Positions 55,996 to 64,000 of a stretch of 64,000 nucleotides of DNA are shown in pieces. The notes under the pieces are model-generated. The model ran no database searches. It was not told the origin of the DNA and saw only the letters and a list, made by a program, of their open reading frames with translations. Source of the stretch: Codonopsis lanceolata (lineage: Eukaryota; Streptophyta; Magnoliopsida; Asterales; Campanulaceae). Both the position numbers and the translations under genes were made by a program. Location of the stretch: the NCBI GenBank assembly GCA_013146195.2, contig CM028384.1, positions 74,806,728 through 74,870,727 of the forward strand, in the 5' to 3' direction. Every line of letters begins with the position of its first letter. Within the stretch, counting starts at the first letter, position 1.

Positions 55996-57274
55996 TTGGT
56001 AAATGTTAATTACAGGCTGAGATTAATTCTTTTACTGCAATCTTATGCTCTACATTTAATGTAAATTGTAAACGTGTGACAGGCAGTTACTTTTTCCAAT
56101 TTTACTGTTTCTTTTTCTTCCAAAAACAGATAATTGTTCTAATAAAGGCATATTCTACGGCTTACTTATTATTTACGGTTTTACAGTTTTACATTTATTT
56201 TTTTATAGTTTTACCGATATTATTTTACTGAGATTTATTGTTTTAATGTGCACAACTAATCAATTTAATTTTAGTCAAGCGGTAAGTTTTGAATATTTGT
56301 ATTTTAATTTTTTTATTTTTAATTATTATCTTAATTAACTTAGTCAATTTAATTTTTTTCCGACCCGTAATTTCGTATACAAATAAAAAAAATCGTAAGT
56401 TTTGTAATTTGAAATATTTTTTTTTTCTTTTTAACTGTTATTGTAATTAACTTAATCAATTTAATTTTTGTCCGACCCGTTTTTTTGTTCGGCAATTTAA
56501 TTTTTTTCAGGCCCGCAATTTCTTATACAAATAAAAAAAATTCATAAGTTATGTCCGACCCCTTTTTTTGGTCGGCCAGCAGTTTCGTGTACAAATTATT
56601 AATTAATCCATTCGTTCCGGGCAAAGAGGTCTTTACGGTTTTACAAATATTTAGTTGTAGTTTCTTAATTAATTTTTTTCATTATGCTCGGTTCATATAT
56701 TGACCACGCTTTTACTAGCACCGTGCCATCGGCACGGGTACGAGTTTATTTTTATAGAATGTTGGACATCTTCTCATTGTTGTGGTTTCGTTTGTTGGGG
56801 TATGTGTATTGGTTTTCATTGATTTAATTGCCATTTTTTTAGCTTTTAGGGTTGATTAATTCTGATCAAATGCATCTTCGTTCGCCTGTTAGATTTTATA
56901 TGATAATATGTGGGAGGATTCGAATTTTGTAGATGAAGAAGAAAATTTGGTTAATTGAATATGTTTGAATTTTTTTTGTCTCATGTGTATGTAGAAATAA
57001 TGGACAAAGTTATTGTATCTCATGCTTACAAAGTTAAGCAAAACTCCCAAGAAAAAGAAGACTGAGTTTTCGTTATTGAGAAAACAATAAAATTTTCTTT
57101 TTGTATTTTAATAGTATTTACAATTAAAATATTTATTTCTTAGTTTTCTTATAAAATAAATATCGAAGTAAAATGTTTTATTTTGTTAGGTATTTGGGTT
57201 CATTTCCACATTATTTCATTTATTGATAAATTTTCAAACTGACGCCGTGCCATCGGCACGGGCATGAGTACTAG
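55996..57274 (+). mobile_element. Helitron-derived segment with two 3' hairpins
   Basis: Two near-identical hairpins, CACCGTGCCATCGGCACGGG (about 56720) and CGCCGTGCCATCGGCACGGG (about 57243), occur 520 bases apart. The second continues CATGAGTACTAG followed by T (57271-57274), a full Helitron end; the first has lost its CTAG. Near 56380-56590 TTTTTTGTCCGACCCGTTTT-like words recur three times. No protein is encoded. Confidence 0.6.
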
Positions 57275-57351
57275 TATATTTATAAAAGTGAATGGTAAAC
57301 ATTAAACAGTTAATATCTCTTTTGTTTGTTTGTATGTTGGTGTTGGAAAAG

Positions 57352-58436
57352 CAGGCCCGGTTTTGGAGGGGTTTAAAGTGATCGACCGAACAGGGCCCCC
57401 AATGTAAGAGGATCCAATTTTATATATGTGTAGGCTAGTTTTATTTAGATATAACATAAATAATGTAATGATAATGAACAAATTGTCTTTTGACTCTATG
57501 GATTGGGTAATTATGTATATAATGATTGTAACAATGAAGTCCAAGGTCCAAGCCCTTCTCTACCATTGTTGTAATTTTTTTTTATTTTGGGTCTACGGTC
57601 AATTATTATTAGTATTATTTTATATGCATATTATAGCATATACTCCCCCGATTTAGCTAAATAGTCCCTTATTATTTTGATATATTTTACGTAAATAATC
57701 AACTTTTAAAAATATGTTTATAATTTCACAATATTTCATCTTTATCCTCCACTTGTATTGCAGATATAATTGTTGTGGTTAAGTTTTTTGTTTTTTTAAT
57801 TACCAACTTCAAATCTATTTATATATGTTTTAATTATTCCGAAACCTAATGAATAAAAGAGTTACTATATAAAAATAAATAATTTGTATTTGGTTTTAGT
57901 AGAGTTATTCAACCTTAATTTTATTTTGCGTTCGCTAAATTTACTTATAAAAAAAGTTAGTTGAGCATCAAATTTTTTATCTGGGTCATAAAAAATTACA
58001 ATTGATTGGGCATATAATATCTATATTTCAAGAAAAAATCAAATTTTATTGTTATGTTACTATCATTTTTAATTATTTCATATACTTTTTTTTTAATTCT
58101 TTGCTTTGTTAGTTGATTGTTTTTTAACTTGAATTTATAGTGCACAATACATGTTACAAAAAAAATATCCATCTAGAAGTCAATACATAAATAAAATGAA
58201 AAAATTTGATTAAGTATATTTTTTTATCGTAAATTATTTTAACGAATAAAGAATAATAGTTTTCAGTAATTATTTAATACTTATTTTCTTATGTGTTTGG
58301 GTATTATCCATTTTCAATACTTCAAATGATGAAAAGTTAAATAAATTGTTCGTCTAAAATTTTTATAACTTATATTTTTTAAGGGCACCTTATTTTCTTT
58401 TCGCTCTGCACCTCCAAAAGTTCAGTACCGGCCCTG
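57352..58436. mobile_element. non-autonomous hAT element
   Basis: The ends CAGGCCCGGTTTTGGAGGGG and TTCAGTACCGGCCCTG are inverted complements over the outer bases (CAGGGCCGGT type). Flanks TGGAAAAG (57344-57351) and TGAAAAAG (58437-58444) match at 7 of 8, as for hAT. About 1,085 bp, AT-rich inside, no transposase. The subterminal AGGGCCCCCAATGTAAGAGG is a usual hAT-type feature. Confidence 0.85.
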
Positions 58437-58524
58437 TGAAAAAGTAACTATGTGTTTAATTAGAAGTTTGACTATGTTGTTTTTTATGCTCTATAAGTTA
58501 TTACATTTTTTTATTTGACACCAA

Positions 58525-58700
58525 AAAAACCAGCCAAATCGAGTGGTTCAGTTTTGTTCCAATTTTCGTTCATACGGTTTGATTTGATTTAAGAAATTTT
58601 GTAATCGATGGGAATAGTTTGATTTATAGATTTGGTCAAAATTGAATCTAATCGAACCAATTACACTAGGATGTTCAAACCTAAAAAAGTGGCATGCTTT
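58525..58700. mobile_element. GGTTTGATT-rich hAT-MITE-like fragment
   Basis: CCAAATCGAGTGGTTCAGTT, ACGGTTTGATTTGATTT and AATCTAATCGAACCAATTAC resemble patches at 47650-47830 and 63650-63810. Ends were not resolved. Confidence 0.4.
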
Positions 58701-58739
58701 TGCTTGGATTGAAGAGGATCGATCCCTCATTTAACGTTC

Positions 58740-61700
58740 ACCATTGAACTCCTAAACTATTTGCGACATATATTGGTAATAATAGTGGAAGTCTTCTAAC
58801 CAACGTAAGATACATAATAATAATAGCAAAAGTAATTTATTTTAACACTTTTGAAAGATACATCAATTATATTAATAATAATAATAGAAGTCTTTTATCT
58901 TAAATCTTTTGAAACCAACATCATTTTCTAACGAATGCGTGATACATCTATTCTATTAATAATAATAATAGTAGAAGTCTTTTATCTTAAAACTTTTGAA
59001 ACCAACATTATTTTCTATCTAATATGAGATACATCTCTTCTATTGTTAGTAAAATAATATTATCTACCAACTTTTAAACTAAAATAATTTTTTGTAACAA
59101 ATGAGGAATAAATCATTTTTATTGATAAGATTTTACTTAACGATTTTTAAAGCTAACATCAACTTCTAACAAATGTAAACATATATCTTCTTTTGTTAAT
59201 TTAGTAAAAATCATTTATCTAAATACTTTTTAAACCAGTATCAATTTTTAACCAATGTTTGTTACATCACTTTTATTGGTAATTATAGTAGAGATCCATC
59301 TTACATTGGTTATAAATTAATGTTGCTTTTAGAAATTATTAAAGTATTCACCTAATATTTGTTAAAAAATTAATGTTTTTAGTGAAAAAATTTATGCAAC
59401 TTGAGACACAAATTTCTTTACGTGCCATTTGTTTGTTGGCAAAGGTAATTGTGCAAATGTGTTCTACTCGGTGAGAGCATCAAAATGATATATTTATATG
59501 TACAAATCGAGTTTTAGATGAATAATATATCAAAGCTTAAAGTATGATGTTAGAAGTGAGTCATTAGAATAAAGTACTCACCCAATGTCAATATAATATT
59601 ATTATCCCATATTGGTTAAGAAATGATGTTGGTAGTAAAAATCTTTCTATATAAGATTTTCACTATTATTAACAATAGAAGAGACTAATAGTAAATGATT
59701 AATATCTCAATATCCTATTAACTATTATTTTTAGCTAATGGCTAGAAAATGAAAAATTTCAAGTCAAGTGATGTGGAGGCTTAAGGATTCAACAATATCA
59801 AAAGTTGGGTGATGTGATACATCTCTTCTATTGATAATAAAATAAAAAATTATTTTATTTAAAGACTTTTATAATAAATACCTATTTCTAAATAATGTGA
59901 GATACATCTCTTTGTAACCAATGTGAGATACACTATCTATAAACATTTTAAACCAATATCATTTTCCTAACCAATGTAAAATACATATTTTCTATTGGTA
60001 ATAAGTCTTTTATAAAAATACTTTTAATATATACATCACTCTTTAATAGTAGAAGATTTTTATCTTAAAAAAAATTAAACCAATATTTCTTTCTATATAA
60101 TGTGATACATTTTTTCTCTTCTCTTCTCTTCTATTGATGATAAAAGTATAACTTTTTTTTATCTAAAGATTTTTAAAATAAACATCTTTTTTTTTTATAA
60201 CTAATGTAGGATGTATCTCTTTTATTGGTAATAATAGTAATTTAAAACAAACATCAATTTATAGCAAATGTATAATATATCTCTTTTATTGCTAATAATA
60301 GTAAAAGTCTTTTATCTAATCTAAAATAATTTAAAAATCAACATCATTTTCTAACCAATGTGGGATATACATCTTCTATTGGTAACAATAATAAAAGTCT
60401 TCTATCAAAAGACTTTGAAAACCAACATCTCTTTCTAATCAATGTATAATACATCTATTTTATTGGTAATTAATAATAATATTTTTTAAATTAACATCAA
60501 TTTCTAATCAATGTGAGATACATCTTTTCTATTGTTAATAATAGTAAAATCTTTTGTAACCAATGTGAAATACATATATTGTAAGAGTGAAAGCTTTTAG
60601 TCTAAAGACTTTAAAATCCAACTTTTCTTATTAAATAATGTGATATACATCTCTTTTATTGGTAATAAAAGTAGAAGTCTTTTATATAAAAATTTGAAAC
60701 TAACATTTTTTCTAAATAATGTAAGATACATCTCTTCTATGGTGATGAGTAGAAGTTTTTTATCAAAAGAATTTTAAAACCAACATCAATTTATAATAAT
60801 CAATATGAAATACATCTCTACTAATATTACCATTAGAAGATATGTTTCTTATATTGATTTTAAATTGATGTTAGTTTTAAAAGTCATTAGAAGTCTTTTA
60901 TCTTAAAACTTTTGAAACAACATCATTTTTAACGAATGTGGGATACACTTATTCTATTAATAATAATAGTGGAATCTTTTATCTTAAAACTTTTGAAACC
61001 AATATTATTTTCTATCTAATGTGTGATACATCTCTTCTATTGTTAGTAAAAGAATTTTATTTAAAAACCATTAAACTAAAATAATTCTTTGTAACCAATG
61101 ATGAATAAATCATTTTTATTGGTAAGATTTTCCTTAAGGGCTTTTAAAGCCAGCATCAACTTCTAACAATTGTGAACATATACCTTCTTTTGTTAGCTTA
61201 GTAAAAGTCATTTATCTAAATGCTTTTAAAACCAACATCAATTTTCAACTAATATTTGTTAAATCACTTTTATTGGTAATTATAGTAAAGAATCGTCTTA
61301 CATTGGTTATAAATTAATGTTAATTTTATAAATCGTTAAAGTACTCACCTAATACTTATTGAAAAAATAGTGTTTTTAGTGAAAGAAATTGTGCAACTTG
61401 AGGCACAAATTTCTTTACGTGTCATTTGTTTGTTGGCAAAGGTAATTGTGTAAATGTGTTATACTCGGTGAAAGCATCAAAATAATATATTTATTTGTCC
61501 AAATCAAGTTTTGGATGAATAAGATATCAAGACTTAAAGTATAGTGTTAGAAGTGAGTCATTAGAGTAAAGTACTCACCTAATGTCAATCTAATAATACT
61601 ATCACATATTGATTAAGAAATGATGTAGGTAGTAAAATTCTTTCTATATAATGATTTCCACTATTTTTATCAATAGAAGAGATTAATAGTAAATGATTAA

Positions 61701-62565
61701 TATGACAATATCATATTAACTATTATTAACTATTATTTTTAGCTAATGGCTAGAAAATGAAAAGTCTGTGGAGTCTTGAGGATTCAACAATATCAAAAGT
61801 TGGATTAATAGAAGTTTCTTTTATTAATGATAAAAGTAGAAGTCTTTTTATTTAAAAAACTTTTAAAATCAACATCACTTTTTAACCAATGTAATATTTA
61901 TCTCTTTTATTGGTAATAATATTAATTTAAAACCAACATCAATTTATAATAAATGTGTGATATATATCTTCTATTGCTAATAATAGTAAATCTTTTATAT
62001 AATCTAAAATAATTAAAAATCAACATCATTTTTTAACCAATGTGAGATATACATCTTCTATTGGTAATAATGGTAGAAGTCTTTTTTCAAAAAACTTTGA
62101 AAACCAACATCACCTTCTAACCAATGTATGATACATCTCTTCAACTAGTAATTAATAATAGTATTTTTAATACAAACATCAATTTCTAACCAATGTGTGA
62201 TACATCTTCTCTATTGGTAATAATAGTAGAATATTTTGAAACCCCTTGAGATACATATCTTGTAAAAGTGAAAGTCTTTAGTCTAAAAATTTTAAAATAT
62301 AACATTTTCTTTTTAAACAATGCGTTATACATCTCTTTTATTAGTAATAATATAAAATAATTTAAACTCAACGTCATTTTCTAACCAATGTGAGATATAC
62401 ATCTTCTATTGATAATAATGGTAAAAGTCTTTTATCAAATGACTTTGAAAATCAACATCACTTTCCAACCAATGTATGATGCATTTCTTCTATTGGTACT
62501 TAATAATAGTATTTTTAAAACCAACATCGATTTCTAACCAATGTGGGATACATCTTTTCTATTGT
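58740..62565 (-). repeat. inverted counterpart of the 80-100 bp repeat array
   Basis: About 40 diverged units in the opposite orientation to the array at 16.2-18.2 kb: AAAACCAACATCATTTTCTA, ACCAATGTGAGATACATCTC, TTCTATTGGTAATAATAGTA, GAAGTCTTTTATCTAAAA. Larger blocks recur inside it: 58960-59530 is similar to 60940-61540, so a piece of about 2 kb appears duplicated. No gene is seen. Confidence 0.85.
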
Positions 62566-63325
62566 TGAAAAATTAGTGTTTTTAGTGAAATAAATTATAT
62601 AACTTGAGGCACGAATTTCTTTACATGTCATTTGTTTGTTGGTGAAGGTAATTGCACAAATGTGTTCTACTCGGTGAGAGAATCAAAATGATATATTTAT
62701 TTTTCCAAATTGAGTTTTTGATAATAAGAAATCAAGATTTAAAGTATAATACTTGTTAAAAAAAAATTAGTGTTTTTAGTGAGAAAAAAATGTGTAACTT
62801 GAGGCACGAATTTCTTTACGTGTCATTTGTTTATTGACGAAGGTAATTGCGCAAATGTGTTCTACTCAGTAAGAGCATCAAAATGAATTTTTTTTTTTGG
62901 CCAAATCATGTTTTGGATAATAAGATATCAAGACTTAAAGTATAATACTTGTTTAAAAAATTAGTGTTTTTAGTGAGAAAAATTGTACAACTTGAGGTAT
63001 GAATTTATTTATGTGTCATTTATTTGTTGGCGAAGGTAATTGCGTAAATGTGTTCTAATCGGTGAGAGTATCGAAATGATATATTTATTTGTTAAAATCG
63101 AGTTTTTGGATGAATAAGATATCAAGACTTAAAGTATAATACTTATTAAAAAATTAGTGTTTTTAGTGAAATAAATTGTGCAACTTGAGGCACAAATTTC
63201 TTTACGTGTCATTTGTTTGTTGACAAAAATAATTGTGCAAAAGTGTTCTACTCGGTAAGAACATCGAAATGATATATTTATTTGTCCAAATCAAGTTTTG
63301 GATGAATAAGATATCAAGACTATGC
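62566..63325 (+). repeat. 188-bp satellite-like monomers, four copies
   Basis: Four head-to-tail units begin near 62573, 62765, 62950 and 63140. Each reads AAAATTAGTGTTTTTAGTGA, AACTTGAGGCACGAATTTCT, TTACGTGTCATTTGTTTGTT, TGTGTTCTACTCGGTGAGAG, GATATATTTATTTGTCCAAA, ending AAGACTTAAAGTATAATACT. Isolated units lie near 59380 and 61380, and three inverted units at 15669-16235. Confidence 0.9.
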
Positions 63326-63334
63326 ATTATTATT

Positions 63335-63441
63335 AGCTAATGGCTAGAAAACCAAAATTTTTTAAAGGTTCCACATGGATGCTTTAAAATAAAGATTTAT
63401 CCAAAGGTGGTGAGGTGTCACAACCATAGTACTCTTCACCA

Positions 63442-63526
<85 letters not shown>

Positions 63527-63590
63527 GTGAGGTGACACAACCATAGTACTCTTCACCAACTTTATATATATATATTTCTCACTTTACTTT
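63335..63590. repeat. arm of the 15385-type element, partly duplicated around (TA)n
   Basis: TAGCTAATGGCTAGAAAACC, TCCACATGGATGCTTTAAAA and GGTGGTGAGGTGTCACAACC match the right arm of the element at 15385-16476. After a (TA)n run (63443-63523) the end GTGGTGAGGTGACACAACCA to CTCTTCACCAAC is repeated, so the terminal ~45 bases are duplicated around the microsatellite. Confidence 0.75.
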
Positions 63591-63644
63591 CTACATACCA
63601 CCCTAACTATTATACCCTTTCTCTTGTCTCTCTTCCTCATTTAT

Positions 63645-64000
63645 AGGGGTGTATGTGTTTCAATTCGATTCGATTTGAGCTAAAATTGCAAACCGAACTA
63701 TCCTTATCTATTACAAAATTTCTCAAATTGAATCGAGTTGTGCAAAGTTCGGAACCGAACCGAACCGTCCCACTCGATTCGATTTGGTTTGATTTTCTGG
63801 TTTCAAAAAAAATTAATTAATCAACATGAAAATTGACAGAAACCAATAGCAGCACCCCAATAAATTATCAAAGATACTAGAAACTTTAAGAAAATTAATC
63901 AACTTCGATGAACAAAGAGCAACACTAATAAACAAAACAAATAGGCTAGAATGTTTAGTGTTTTTCAACTTTAAACATTAATTAGATTTATGATTCTTTT
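63645..64000. mobile_element. left end of a hAT-like MITE, cut by window edge
   Basis: TAGGGGTGTATGTGTTTCAA opens a segment with CGATTCGATTTGAGC and GGAACCGAACCGAACCG words, typical of TAGGGGTG-ended hAT MITEs such as the one at 27636. No right end is in the window; 63820-64000 is plain AT-rich sequence. Confidence 0.5.

Overview
This is a stretch of nuclear DNA from a flowering plant, most likely a eudicot. It is strongly AT-rich, full of (TA)n runs, and built almost entirely of plant transposable elements. I see no intact host protein gene, no true tRNA or rRNA gene and no CRISPR array. The only recognisable host-gene sequence is a broken 5' part of a RALF34-type peptide gene carried inside a Helitron. 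An unidentified segment inside a Mutator-like element may be a second captured fragment. The species cannot be named from the sequence.

Left part (1-20 kb). A Tat/Ogre-like Ty3 LTR (2020-3487) is preceded by an array of about 30 hairpin-forming 43-44 bp repeats. Next come the 5' end of a copia element on the minus strand (gag-protease remnant, primer site, LTR), a Helitron with a PIF1-helicase remnant (about 5972-7692), a tRNA-derived SINE with 12-bp target duplications (8284-8526), a rearranged tandem duplication, several MITEs, a long array of 80-100 bp repeats (16.2-18.2 kb) and a Mutator-like element with long inverted ends and a perfect 9-bp target duplication (18909-20006).

Middle (20.3-37.7 kb) is a layered nest. 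A PIF/Harbinger-like MITE was entered by a Helitron (20565-37640). The Helitron carries the RALF34-like fragment and was entered by a Sirevirus-type copia element on the minus strand (22653-37088). The Sirevirus later received a Tat-like solo LTR in one LTR (23329-25136) and also carries a hAT MITE in its extra 3' reading frame (27636-28481). Its gag-pol is broken by frameshifts and stops. Its extra env-like frame is also broken, but keeps an apparent private promoter and a 348-bp intron whose donor directly follows the start codon.

Right part (38-64 kb). A PIF/Harbinger-like MITE is followed by a second Mutator-like element with 9-bp duplications and GTGTCACTTTT repeats (40431-42290), a decayed Ale/Retrofit-like copia element (42402 to about 46640), a Helitron-helicase pseudogene with a duplicated 3' end (48054 to about 49690), a second copy of the first Helitron family in the opposite orientation (50648-52400), further Helitron ends, a hAT element (57352-58436), and an inverted counterpart of the 16-18 kb array ending in 188-bp satellite-like monomers (58.7-63.3 kb). 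All boundaries and family assignments were read by eye; no database search or alignment was run.
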